Assembly: GCA_949316495.1 (NCBI GenBank)
Contig: OX439005.1
Location: 434,001 to 498,000, forward strand
From: Amphiduros pacificus
Lineage: Eukaryota; Annelida; Polychaeta; Phyllodocida; Hesionidae
Length of the DNA: 64,000 nt
Direction: 5' to 3'
The notes below the pieces were generated by a model, which worked only from the letters and a program-made list of their open reading frames with translations, had not been told where the DNA came from and searched no databases. This document shows positions 55,301-64,000 of the stretch, piece after piece. The stretch's first letter is position 1. Every line of letters starts with the position of its first letter. The translations under genes were made by a program, and so were the position numbers.

Positions 55301-56730
55301 TATGAGATTATGACCTACGAGAAGTTGGTTAAGACTATGACCTGTGAGAAGTTGGTTCAGACTATGACCTGTGAGAAGTTGGTTAAGACTATGACCTGTG
55401 AGAAGTTGGCTAAGACTATGACCTGTGAGAAGTTGGTTCAGACTATGACCTGTGAGAAGTTAATTCAGACGATGACCTACCCACAGTTCATCACTTAATG
55501 TGCTTGTTTTGGCAGTATATAAGTCATGTCTCCGGGGTGCCGGCTACACATATGTAGGAACTAAGTCCGTCGATAGGGATGGGGGAGCGTGTACATCATG
55601 GGATGCTGGCGGAGGTCGAGATGACGACCAGTACGAGAATCCAGAGAGGTTCCCGGATAGCACAGTGGCTGACGCCTCCAACTACTGCCGCAACCCATTC
55701 GATGGTCCTGTTACTAAGACTTTCTGCATTAATTCACTCACAACTGTCTCCCAGTGGAACTACTGTGACGTACCTACATGTGCAGGTAAGCGCAATTTGC
55801 ACTTTTCATTCTCGGAATTATACGGCAGGATAAGTGCTAAAATAAAATAGACAGTATTTTGACTTTTTTCTATTTGAGACTTAATTACTACAACTAGGAA
55901 CAAGGTCAATATCATTGTTAAATATATGATTAACAAGTGATTGTAAGGGATATGATTTTGACTTTGATACATACATGACTTTCATGTAGACATGACTTTG
56001 ATACTGACATCACTTCGATACAGACATGACCTTGATACAGACATGACTTTCATGTAGACATGACTTCGATATTGACATAAATTAGATACAGACATGAATT
56101 TGATATTGACATGACTGATACAGACGTGACTTTGATACAGACATGACTTTGATATTTACCTTGTTATTGATATTTACTTTGAAATTGACATTAACTTTGA
56201 TAATGACAACAACTTTGATATTGGTATTGACTTTGATATTGATATCGACTTTGATATCAACTTTGATATCAACTTTGATATCGACTTTGATATCGACTTT
56301 GATATCGACTTTGATATCGATTTTGATATTGACTTTGATATTGATTTTGATATTGACTTTGATATATACTTTGATATTGACTTTGATATTGACTTTGATA
56401 TTGACTTTGATATTGACTTTGATATCGACTTTGATATTGATATTGACTTTGATATTGACTTTGATATTGACTTTGATATTGATTTTATCAGCTGATCACT
56501 GTTCAGACCCACCAGCTTGCCCAGAAGGCCAGCAGATATCACAGTGGCCCTCCACGTGTGAATCAGACGGGACATGGACCACCACATGCTCACGTATGTA
56601 TATTCAATTCCCTTCTTTCTCTGCCATGAACCAAATATGGATTTTACCCCATTGAAAAAACAACATACCGGAAATGCACAAAAAAATATTCATGAAAAAA
56701 TGATAACCCACAATCACTATACACTTAATG

Positions 56731-56775
<45 letters not shown>

Positions 56776-59700
56776 TTTATATAGCGCTGAATAACAGATA
56801 AATCTGTTCATAGCGCTTCCGTCAAAACATGAGTTTTGAAGAGATGGGTCTTCAGCTTGCTCATAAAGAGGTCAGCTGAAATGCAGGTCCTGAGGTCAAT
56901 GGGAGGTCATTCCATAGCCTAGGACCAATGGCTAAGAATGCCCTATCACCTATCGTTCTCAGGTGGGTGTTAGGAACACATAGGTAGGTGCCATTGTTAG
57001 ATCGTAGGCATCTCTCACCCATTTTAACTTGTGAGAGGTCGTTTATGTTAGGTGGTGCCTTACCATTTAGTGCCTTCCAAACCATCAAGATAATTTTGAA
57101 TTTGATTCTGGCGTGTATTGGTAGCCAGTGTAATTCCCTTAGTTTCTCTGATATATGATCAAATTTTCTGATTTTTCCCACAACTCTGGCTGCTGAGTTT
57201 TGTAGGTATTGCAATTTTTTTATTTCAGATTTCGGTAGGCCAGCCAGTAGGCCGTTCCCATAATCCAAAGTTGAGGTTACAAAAGCATGCCTTAAGGTTA
57301 TGGCTGTTCTCTCGTCTAGACATTGTCTGATGGCTGATAAATTTCCTTTCTTGTAATATCCTTTCTTACACATTTTCTTTATTTGAGCCTTCATATCCAT
57401 TTTTTCATTAAAAGTGGTGCCCAGGTCAGTTATGGATGGGGAAGGTGATATGAGTGCATCACCTACCTTGATAGTGGTGATGTCTCTAGTTACGGTAGTG
57501 CTATGCCCTTGATAGAGGTGATGTCTCTAGTTACGGTAGTGCTATGCCCGTCATAGCAGGCTAACATTTCAGTCTTACCGTCATTGATTTTCATTTTGTT
57601 TGATATTAGGAAGGCTCTGATTTCATTCACACATTTTTCCAATTTCTGTTTGCTTATTTCAAAATCTTGTTTGAGGTGTGATCAACAGGTAGATCTGGGT
57701 GTCGTCTGCGTAGATGTGGTAGTTTAGGGTGTATTTTGCTAGAATATCTGGTACCGATCGCTGGGGGACTCAGAACTTGATTGGTCTGGTGGTGGACCTA
57801 CTGCATCCAACTTTTACACACTGTCGTCGATTCTGTAAGTTTGAATTTATCCATAGAAGAGCGTGACCGCTGACTCCATACCTTGATTCCAGCCTGTCAA
57901 ATAATAACTGGTGGTCAATGGTGTCAAATGCAGCCGATAGGTCTAGTAAGAGTAGAATTACCGTTTTTTTATGGTTGAGGTCCCTCAAAATGTCATTTTG
58001 GACTCTCAATAGTGCTGTCTCTGTGTTATGATATCCTTTGTATGCTGATTGAAATTTGTCAGTTTGCCCATTGCTTATGAGATATTATATTAATTGATCT
58101 GCCACTGCTCTTTCTGTTAACTTCGAGACATATCTGAGGTTTGAAACTGGTCTATAATTCTGTTCAATGAGTTCCAGACTTAGTTTTTTCAGCAGAGGTT
58201 TAATTATTGCAATTTTCATGTTCTCAGACACCTCTGAGTCTAAGAGTGATTTGTTAATGATGGCTGTGATGATTGGTAGAAGGTCATCAATCATGTCATG
58301 AAGTAGCCAGGATGGGATTGGGTCTAACTCACAAGATTTATTTGACGCCTTCCTCACTAATTTTCGCACATCATCTACAGTCAGGGGTGTAAATTTGTCT
58401 AGGGCTGCTTGGTTTTGGTTAGCTGTAGGTGGCGTGCTTCTAGTGGTTCCTCTGGTGGTGAATTTCTAGTTATGAGGTGCTCGTCAATATTTTTCTGCAT
58501 TGCATCAATTTTTTCAAGGAAATAATTATTAAACTTTTCTGCCAGTGCTGTGTCACAGTCCGAGGATGGCATTGGGATGTCCATTGATTTGTGCATGACC
58601 TTGTCTATGACCTTAAATAGTTTCTCAGGGTCATGCTTATTTTCATTCACTAATTTTGAGAAATAATTGGATTGTGAAGTTTTCAAAAAATAGTTGTATT
58701 TATTTCTGTGGGAGTTTTGTAGCCCAGTTTTTTCATTTTCCTCTCCAATTTTCTTCTTATTGATCTTTCCTGTTTGATATGGTTATTCATCCATGGCACC
58801 GGTTTACACTTGGATACATTGGCAACCTTGATGGGAGCATGGTTATCAATTATGGCTGTTAATTTTTCATCATAGAATTTCACCTTGTCCACCAGAGATA
58901 AGGATTTCCAGGCTATGCGCTCTGTCATTACTGTTTTAATATCATGCCTTAATGCCTCTATATTAATATTTTTGTAATTTCTGTATTGTATGGTTTTTTA
59001 GCAGGCTTCGGAGGATGCATGTCCAGAACCATGAAAACCATTTTATGGTCAGATATGTATTGCAAGATAAAAGGTTTTGGTTCCATCGTTTGTTTGATCA
59101 ACGACCCCTTCATCACAGGATATATCTGGTCATATAGAAGCCTGTCACAGGGACTCAATGCCCTACTCTTTTCCAAGAGTGACTGGGAATCTTTTGTTAT
59201 TATCAAATAGACATGGCCTTTAATGGCTGCTTATGGGGCACGGAGATACAAATGAGAAGCAGATGCCCCCCTCTCGATAGGTTTACATTAAGGAACTCAA
59301 GATTGTATACTTCAAACCGGCCCCACTAGCACAGTTGGTAGAGTGTAGGATCTGTGCCTTTAATGGTTTAATAAGTGGAGGACGGGAGGTGGTGGGTTCA
59401 ACTCCCATTGCTGGCAGTGTTGCTTTCACACTGGTTAAAAGGCTTGAAAGTCGACCTGATATGGCCATAGTTGCTGAAAGGGTCGTTAAAACCCCATTTC
59501 ACAATTCTGTATACTTCAACACCGAAATGTGGTTTAGCAGTTTAATTTATCAGCTTATCAGCTATTTAACTTACATTCCAAGAATTCACTTTTAGACCAG
59601 TCTCGGTTACCAGGTTTTTCAGATGAAAAGAATAGGAGACACATCTACTTTCGACTCGTAATTTATTCAGTGCCTCATATTACCATTAACTCGTTAATGC

Positions 59701-62700
59701 AGTATAGCAAATGGTCGATACAACACAAAGGTAAAGGTGTATAAATAAATTAACATGGCAGTTATAAAATAAAAGGTCTTAGCAATATCATATTTTGAAT
59801 AAAACAGTCTGGATATTTTAAATATTTCAGGATATCTGATTGGAAATTTTTGAAATTGCCTAATTTCTATATGAAAATACATCATAAAAGGTTTTAATAT
59901 CATACAGAAATTCCACCACGATATATTTCACATTAAATGTCAAGCAAAGTGTTATGAAAAATGGAGATGGTGGGCTATAAAAATGAAAATTGATGCCTCA
60001 AAATATCAATAACCATTTAAAAAAAACATTATATAAGTTGTCACAATGAAAATTTAACAGTTCGATTTTATGTTTATAGTAATTAAAGTTGCCACCAGAA
60101 CACTTAGATTGTGATGAAACCAGGGCTGGGTGCCAATATAAATATTAATATTAATATTGATGCAAATTTTCCTCTTCGTCTCATATAATGCGTTCAAATA
60201 TAAAATGGACTGGTTAATACACTAATCGGGGCATAATTATTTTAGACCTATCTGTTGAATAGATGTTCAAACTATGACCTTGGGAAAGAATATGAATACA
60301 ATACGCCTATATGGATTGGAAATCAATGAATCCATCCATGCAGGAAGCACTTAGCCATATTGACAACCAACATTAGCAAATTGTCTCTAATTGACATATC
60401 AATAAAGGAAAACTGTGAATATGCACCGCTGAATGCGTCTTGAGCATACTATGGACATATTTTTGAGAAACTGAAATGTGTGATTTGGTTGGTTCATAAT
60501 AGATATTTGGTTGGTGCAATGCCATGTTTCAGTCTAAGCAGCGCATCATTAAGGCATGACGTATTGTTTCAAAGGAAAATATTCCTTACTTTAGAGATGG
60601 AAAACTGGAGCAATGTTTATGTGTATTAAGGACCTTTTCAGCACTGTTTAGGCTATATCTGGTCAGATAGAAGCCTGCCACCGGGACTCAATGCCCTACT
60701 CGTTATGGAGAGTGACTTGGGATATTTCTCTTACATTATGACATAGACATGATGACACAAGCGATGGCCTTTGACAACTAGTAATGGAACATTGACAAAT
60801 TAATGGGAAATAATTCAGTGGCAGATATCCACCATTCTCGGTCATGCAGCATGAAAGAAGTACTTGTCCTAACCAGGATTCAAACCCTGGACCTTCAGCA
60901 TGGGGGACAGACGTCTTACCAACAGAGTCTCGCTCCACCTCCATTGGAATTAAAGTTTAAATATGGCATGGCGGGGAACGCATTCGCACGTATTGTTTTA
61001 GTGTCAAAACTATTTGGTTGTCATCAGAACTGTTTGGTTGTCATCAATACTGTTTGGTTGTCATCAATACTGTTTGGTTGTCATCAAAACTATTTGGTTG
61101 GCGTCGAATCCATTTGGGATAGCTTCAACCAAGCTATGAACGCACAAGAAGTATGTTGAATCTAAGTTGGTCGAATAAATTAAAAGGTAGAGGACTATTT
61201 TTTAAACCAGAGTAATTCCTTTAATTTGGGCCAAATCATTAAAGGCAGGAAGGTAGAAAATATTAAATTTGAATAAAGATATTATTTAAGCATGATTGAG
61301 TCAAGGAGAATAATGCAACTATTACAAACTATTTGGATAGAAACAATGTAAAAATTGAAAGGAATGTCTAGAGAAGATGACATGATCAACAAAATACAAA
61401 TCACACAATGTCACTAATATACAGTACATAAAAGCTACTGAACTATGTATCCATATTCCATCTAATGTGCTTTGAAATTGATCTTTAATTTTAATTTATG
61501 TGGTGTGACCTTCATATTTCAAAATGATAAAAGTAATGCTGTTGTCCAGACAAATAATTGTACATATTATTTATATTGAATATATTTTTTTATATAGAAT
61601 TTTTTTATTTATATTGTATATACTATTTATTATCTCATCATGACATGACTAAAATAATGTTGAAAATGATGTAAAACAAAGTAAAAACAAAATCATATAT
61701 TGTGTAGAAGTATTTCTTGTGTACCAGTATTTTTTTAATGATGTGGCAAAAGTGGAGGTTTGTTTTCAGCTGTGAACTGCGGAAATCCACCGGAAGTGGC
61801 CAATGCCAGCGTCCAATACAGCAGTACCGAATACAGCAGTGTCGCCACCTACACATGTGACTTTGGCCATTTTAATAGTGGGACGAACACTGTCATGTGT
61901 CTCGCTTCCGGTTCCTGGAGCAACCCAAACCTGGCCTGCCAAGGTAATATCGCCTCATTATCGCTCCCATTATCTCCCCATCTTTATATTCAGGCATATA
62001 TTTAGGGGATTACACATAATCCCCAAAATTATTTTTTAAACCGTTGTCAGATTTACATTAATGTTTCCTTGTTGAAGGGCAATATTCTTGTTTTCTTCAA
62101 TTATTTGACTGCAGACGACAACAGAGCTGCGGTTAAAATATTCTCATCAGATTGTTTCCAGAATCGTAAATGTGACAAAACGTTGAATGATGTGAGTTAA
62201 TTCCATTCAATCTCTTGTCATTCATTCTTGTATAATAAAGCTCGACAGTTTGAGGCATTAGAGGGAGTTCCACCGGGCATGACACACAGCGTCCATGCCA
62301 CAAGTCTCGTGCTGGATGGAAATAACGAGACTTGCTTATACACAACTCACAGTCTTCAAATATTAGGTAAATGTGTATTTCTTATGTTGATGTTTTTTTG
62401 GGGGGAGTCAACGGTCCGTCAACTTTGAAACTACAGGCCGGGGTTTATAGAAAGATGTATTTTCGGGGGACAAATTCTATCTATTTTTCATAAGACTTCC
62501 ATTTTGTTATGATTTAAAAAAAGATAGCTTTCATTGCTAACATTTTGAACAAGATAACAAATATATGCCAATGAGAATTCGGGGCGAAATTTAATAATAT
62601 GCATTTCAAAATTATCATCTGCTCAAGTCTGCTCTTGAAAAGGATTTAAACGATCATTTATTAAAAGATTTCCACAAAATGTTCACAAACATCACAAAGA

Positions 62701-63059
62701 AGCGATGATCATGATGTTTTGATTTTTTCTTTTGATTTGTAACATTTTTTTCGAAGATATTCAAAGATGGTAATGAACATATATTTAACACAGCCATGGA
62801 AGAAGTCAGCGGCAGAAATAATGACAACGATTTCCTATTGGTTGGGAGGAATTTGGAATGTGGGTCACCAGGATTAGTTGTGGCTGTCCCTCCTGTGACC
62901 ACGTGCTCCACGAACACCTTCCAGCAGTGCAATCTGGAGGCCGTGGAGGAAGGTCACGTGTGCAAAGCAAACTGTCGACAAATGAACGTCAAACAGGTTT
63001 ACATTCTGCTGCAGCGCACGTGGCAAGATACCAACCTGCAGCTGTGTAGTGTTTGGTAG
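52313..63059 (+). CDS. Secreted mosaic protein: signal peptide, two kringles, Cys-rich, Sushi, lectin-like C-terminus
   Basis: Seven exons plus a proposed signal-peptide exon join in phase to a stop at 63057-63059. Order: signal peptide MLCLILLPLLANIIS, kringle 1, kringle 2, a 34-residue Cys-rich module, a Sushi/CCP domain, then three exons of a C-terminal domain. That last part has LVLDGNNETCLYT and ends VYILLQRTWQDTNLQLCSVW, resembling fucolectin/F5-8-type galactose-binding domains. Exons from signal peptide to Sushi are all phase 1-1, the usual layout of shuffled extracellular modules. A soluble pattern-recognition or adhesion protein in haemolymph is a reasonable guess. I do not know an ortholog name. 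The long intron before Sushi (56594-61769) hosts LINE and SINE insertions. Confidence 0.8.
52356..52508 (+). repeat. About 28-31-bp repeat of the exon 1 donor, 6 copies
   Basis: GTAAGTTCATT is found at 52356 (the real donor), 52384, 52415 and 52446, and GTATGTTCATT at 52471 and 52498. Each copy keeps a usable-looking 5' splice site. The next copy after the real donor is preceded by an in-frame TAA, so only the first gives the protein. Confidence 0.85.
53318..53642 (+). mobile_element. SINE family 1, full-length copy (about 325 bp)
   Basis: It starts GGGCCGTGGCGCAGTTGGCT with A box, then GGGTTCGAACCCC B box. A body of about 200 bp (GAGCTGAGGTCCGTGCC, GCAGGTTGTCATGTCAAGGA, GGCAATTCAGTGAGGCAGC) follows. 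It ends GACTGAAATAACGTTGAAAG plus TGATGTAAAACCCC and a CAAA-rich tail. It serves as the reference for the partial copies at 5385, 38618, 39031, 48675 and 61630. It lies in intron 1 of the kringle gene. Confidence 0.9.
53795..54135 (+). mobile_element. Jockey-type LINE relic (RT thumb fragment and 3' UTR)
   Basis: Translation gives MPVVDETGFLGLIFEQATFY and, in a second frame, HIEYVKKKCQKALDVFHI followed by PAHTDWGGDCTVL. This is the FLG(L/V)IFD...AHTDWGGD region of jockey-like RTs. At least one frameshift splits it. The segment near 54070-54125 resembles 50187-50240, suggesting the same family 3' UTR. Confidence 0.75.
54290..54455 (+). mobile_element. SINE family 2, decayed copy
   Basis: GGGTCCAACTCCCACC corresponds to the B box. 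The body CTTTCACACTGGTAAAAAGG plus CTCGAAAGTC and the end CCATTTCACAATTTTG match the copy at 59318-59515. The A-box part is not recognisable. Confidence 0.7.
54742..55011 (+). CDS. Kringle gene exon 2: kringle domain 1
   Basis: Acceptor TTTCATAG ends at 54741 and the donor GTACAT starts at 55012; phase 1-1. All six kringle cysteines are present (MCRESN, NKNCVRW, NYCRNPDG, PWCRL, EYC, PFC), with the invariant NYCRNPD and WGPWC blocks. Kringles bind proteins or lysine-type ligands; none is predictable here. Confidence 0.93.
55106..55487. repeat. Two adjacent minisatellites in intron 2: about 23-bp and 27-bp units
   Basis: Up to about 55260, CAATGACCTTCACCAAGTGA recurs with spacers. From 55302 to 55487 a 27-bp unit TATGACCTGTGAGAAGTTGG plus TTAAGAC repeats seven times. 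Both units share the word ATGACC, suggesting a common origin. Confidence 0.88.
55516..55786 (+). CDS. Kringle gene exon 3: kringle domain 2
   Basis: Acceptor TTTTGGCAG ends at 55515 and donor GTAAGC starts at 55787; phase 1-1. Six cysteines (KSCLRG, GACTSWD, NYCRNPFD, TFCINS, NYCDV, PTC) and NYCRNP mark a kringle. It is more diverged than kringle 1, with an insertion rich in Asp/Gly before the third Cys. Confidence 0.92.
55960..56486. repeat. 12-bp (TTTGATATTGAC) minisatellite running into the exon 4 acceptor
   Basis: The unit TTTGATATTGAC with variants (ATCGAC, GATACAGACATGAC) continues to within 5 bp of the acceptor. The polypyrimidine tract of exon 4 is in effect the last repeat unit. Both strands are open because the period is a multiple of three. 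Confidence 0.92.
56492..56593 (+). CDS. Kringle gene exon 4: short Cys-rich module
   Basis: Acceptor TTTTATCAG ends at 56491 and donor GTATGT starts at 56594; phase 1-1, 34 codons. Sequence ADHCSDPPACPEGQQISQWP then STCESDGTWTTTCS has four cysteines and a GTW that recalls the second half of a Sushi domain. It may be a linker module on its own. Confidence 0.75.
56729..59120 (-). mobile_element. CR1/L2-like LINE, near full ORF2 but broken, inserted in the kringle gene intron
   Basis: On the minus strand the order is: end of the endonuclease (ISDHKMVFMVLD), a linker (KPVPWMNNHIKQERSIRRKL), RT entry (SNKSCELDPIPSWLLHDMID, NYRPVSNLRYVSKLTERAV), RT palm (LLDLSAAFDTIDHQLL), then the thumb/C-terminal region (AFVTSTLDYGNGLLAGLP, ELHWLPIHARIKFKI, RLWNDLP). 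The frame changes at least five times. The 3' end has the hairpin AGCGCTATGAACAG / AGCGCT and an (ATT)n tail (about 56729-56773), as in L2/CR1-type elements. A short repeat of GTTACGGTAGTGCTATGCCC sits near 57490-57550. Confidence 0.88.
59121..59265 (-). mobile_element. SINE family 3, 3' part
   Basis: ATATAGAAGCCTGTCACAGGGACTC (given as two words: ATATAGAAGCCTG and CAGGGACTCAATGCCCTACTC) is shared with the copy at 60650-60950, marking the tail of a family read on the minus strand. It abuts the 5' end of the CR1/L2-like LINE. Confidence 0.55.
59318..59515 (+). mobile_element. SINE family 2, best-preserved copy
   Basis: Head CCCCACTAGCACAGTTGGTA (A box) and GGTTCAACTCCCATTGC (B box), body GCTTTCACACTGGTTAAAAG and TCGACCTGATATGGCCATAG, end GGGTCGTTAAAACCCC. 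It matches the interrupted copy at 51258 and the decayed copy at 54290, which defines the family. Confidence 0.82.
59516..60640. other. AT-rich intronic sequence
   Basis: No gene, exon or clear repeat is recognised in this part of the kringle gene intron. Confidence 0.4.
60650..60950 (-). mobile_element. SINE family 3, full copy
   Basis: On the minus strand GTGGAGCGAGACTCTGTTGG is the tRNA-like A-box region and CAGGGTTTGAATCCTGG the B box. The body continues to the words shared with 59121-59265. The reading frame it opens (GPGFESWLGQ) is a familiar artefact of tRNA-derived repeats. Confidence 0.75.
61010..61103. repeat. 20-bp minisatellite, about 5 copies
   Basis: TTTGGTTGTCATCAATACTG repeats with minor changes (AGAACTG, AAAACTA). 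Confidence 0.9.
61630..61690 (+). mobile_element. SINE family 1, 3' end only
   Basis: ATGACTAAAATAATGTTGAA plus AATGATGTAAAAC matches the terminal 35 bp of the full-length copy at 53318; the tail is AAAC-like. Confidence 0.6.
61770..61943 (+). CDS. Kringle gene exon 5: Sushi/CCP domain
   Basis: Acceptor GTTTTCAG ends at 61769 and donor GTAATA starts at 61944; phase 1-1, 58 codons. NCGNPPEVANASVQ, VATYTCDFGHF, NTVMCLASGSW and NLACQG give the four cysteines, the tryptophan and the glycines of a complement-control (Sushi) module of usual length. Confidence 0.93.
62115..62191 (+). CDS. Kringle gene exon 6
   Basis: Acceptor GACTGCAG ends at 62114 and donor GTGAGT starts at 62192; phase 1 to 0. 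It encodes DDNRAAVKIFSSDCFQNRKC then DKTLND. The support is open frame, good splice sites and phase match with both neighbours. Confidence 0.7.
62249..62366 (+). CDS. Kringle gene exon 7
   Basis: Acceptor CTCGACAG ends at 62248 and donor GTAAAT starts at 62367; phase 0 to 1. It encodes FEALEGVPPGMTHSVHATSL then VLDGNNETCLYTTHSLQIL. VLDGNNETCLYT resembles the AVDGN..TC.HT core of F-type lectin (fucolectin/F5-8-like) domains. Confidence 0.72.
62767..63059 (+). CDS. Kringle gene exon 8: C-terminal lectin-like domain and stop
   Basis: The phase-1 acceptor ATTCAAAG ends at 62766, giving DGNEHIFNTAMEEVSGRNND. The alternative AG at 62758 would be out of phase. The exon continues with LVGRNLECGSPGLVVAVPP and a Cys-rich stretch and ends YILLQRTWQDTNLQLCSVW-stop. 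The end resembles the last strand (LTLCEVEV) of F-type lectin domains. The fold assignment is tentative. Confidence 0.75.
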
Positions 63060-64000
63060 AGATTGAATCAAGCTGAAGTTCTGCAATATCGCTCAGGTGA
63101 ACCAATCTTGTGGCGGCACCACCGTCGCCACTTCTTGTTTCTCACATGAGCCAGAATCTGGAGTCCTGCGATTTATGTTACGTCAGAGCAAATGATGAAT
63201 TTAAAAATTTTACTGAATGTAAACAGCATTTTATAATTCCATAATTTCAACATTGTATGCAAGAGATAATTTATTATGTAAATATTAGAAATATCATTAT
63301 AAAATCTTTTTTAATTCCCGTTAATCCAAGAAAAATTCATGAAAAATTATGTCCTCTGTTTATGATGCCTGTTTAAATGGTGTTATTTTCTTTATTTTTT
63401 ATTGGTAAAATTAATCAAACTTGGTTTTCTTTTTACAAAAATAATAAAAGAATCAACATTTCATTCAAGATTGCAATTATTCTATAAAACTTTCAGCTGA
63501 AAAACACCTTTGAAAAATACCATATATGATGTAACATTTTGTGTCCACTTTGTTACGTCTGGGGACTCCTGTGTAGAGAGGTAAAATATTTAAGAACATC
63601 ACCTGACCTTGATGTTTTTACAATGTGATGCCATTCTGGTGCAAAAATATGCTGGTGAAATAAAATATTTTTGAGCTTAAATCTGTGAAAAGTGCACATT
63701 TAGTATTGACATTTTTTGGTGTCAGGATGTTACGTCTGGGACTTTTTGTATAATGTTCAAAATAAAAACTTTATACTATTTTTTCACCCACCAAAAAAGG
63801 TAACTAAAATTTTACAACTTTTCACAAGTCGGTATTTCATTGCAGAGCTGTTTTGTGGCAGTTTCAACTGGAAACTGAATGTCACCAAAATGTCGAGATG
63901 AGAAAATTGATTGTTACATCCTGTTATGAATATCAAAACATCACAAAAGGGATATTTACAGTCCATAAAATCTTTTAAAATGTATTAGATGCCAGTTTAG
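63060..64000. other. 3' UTR and downstream sequence of the kringle gene
   Basis: AT-rich with no further exon recognised. The word TTACGTCTGGG occurs at 63553 and again at 63730, a short direct repeat. Nothing else is recognised to the window end. Confidence 0.4.
63443..63448 (+). terminator. Poly(A) signal, kringle gene
   Basis: AATAAA about 385 bp after the stop; a second AATAAA is at 63659-63664. Either could end the transcript. Confidence 0.5.

Noticed and set aside
55310-55498. Frame with nine-residue repeats (MTCEKLVKT)
   Set aside because: Translation of the 27-bp intronic minisatellite between the two kringle exons; it is not flanked by usable splice sites in phase 1.
56143-56655. 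Repetitive frames (Ser-Ile-Ser-Lys and Thr-Leu-Ile-Leu types) near kringle exon 4
   Set aside because: Translation of the 12-bp TTTGATATTGAC array; only the last 102 bp (56492-56593) is a real exon.
60696-60944. Minus-strand 82-codon frame containing GPGFESWLGQ
   Set aside because: This peptide is a well-known artefact of tRNA-derived SINE heads; the DNA is SINE family 3.
62759-62766. Alternative acceptor TTCGAAG at 62758 for the last kringle-gene exon
   Set aside because: It would enter in the wrong phase after exon 7 and meet TGGTAA; the AG at 62766 keeps the frame.

Overview
The window looks like nuclear DNA of a marine invertebrate, most likely a mollusc and probably a bivalve. Three things point that way: long introns in AT-rich DNA, very dense minisatellites, and tRNA-derived SINEs ending in an AAAC-type tail together with CR1/L2-, jockey-, Penelope- and gypsy-like relics. 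The species call is inference; nothing in the sequence names it.

Region 1 (about 4.5-38 kb, + strand) holds a nearly complete host gene, UGP2 (UTP--glucose-1-phosphate uridylyltransferase, the enzyme that makes UDP-glucose). Fifteen successive coding exons join with matching phases into a 508-residue protein. From about residue 217 onward the numbering coincides with the human enzyme. The gene has two complete alternative last exons, 15a (35278-35385) and 15b (37590-37697). Each encodes the same 35-residue C-terminus with four amino-acid changes and 19 silent codon changes, and each has its own stop and poly(A) signal. The first coding exon (Met-Ser-Ser at 4563) is a proposal.

Region 2 (about 38.6-54.5 kb) is a transposon graveyard. 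It holds SINEs, a Penelope-like relic (-) interrupted by a LINE 3' end (+), pieces of a Ty3/gypsy fossil (-), a LINE-like stretch with an intact 431-codon ORF that carries a coiled coil and a C-terminal KH domain (-), jockey-type LINE relics (+), and a roughly 560-bp DNA transposon inserted in the tRNA head of a SINE.

Region 3 (about 52.3-63.1 kb, + strand) is a second host gene, a secreted mosaic protein. It has a signal-peptide exon, two kringle exons, a short Cys-rich exon, a Sushi/CCP exon and a C-terminal segment resembling an F5/8-type lectin fold. Nearly all its exons are phase 1-1, and a CR1/L2-like LINE (-) and SINEs lie in its long intron.

About a fifth of the window, roughly 12 kb adding the listed intervals, is tandem repeat. 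Several arrays begin at or include a functional splice junction. The donor of UGP2 exon 2 is present 30 times at 61-bp spacing, the acceptor of exon 5 four times at 44-bp spacing, and the donor of the signal-peptide exon six times. This repeated capture of splice sites by minisatellites, and the duplicated UGP2 last exon, are the most notable observations.
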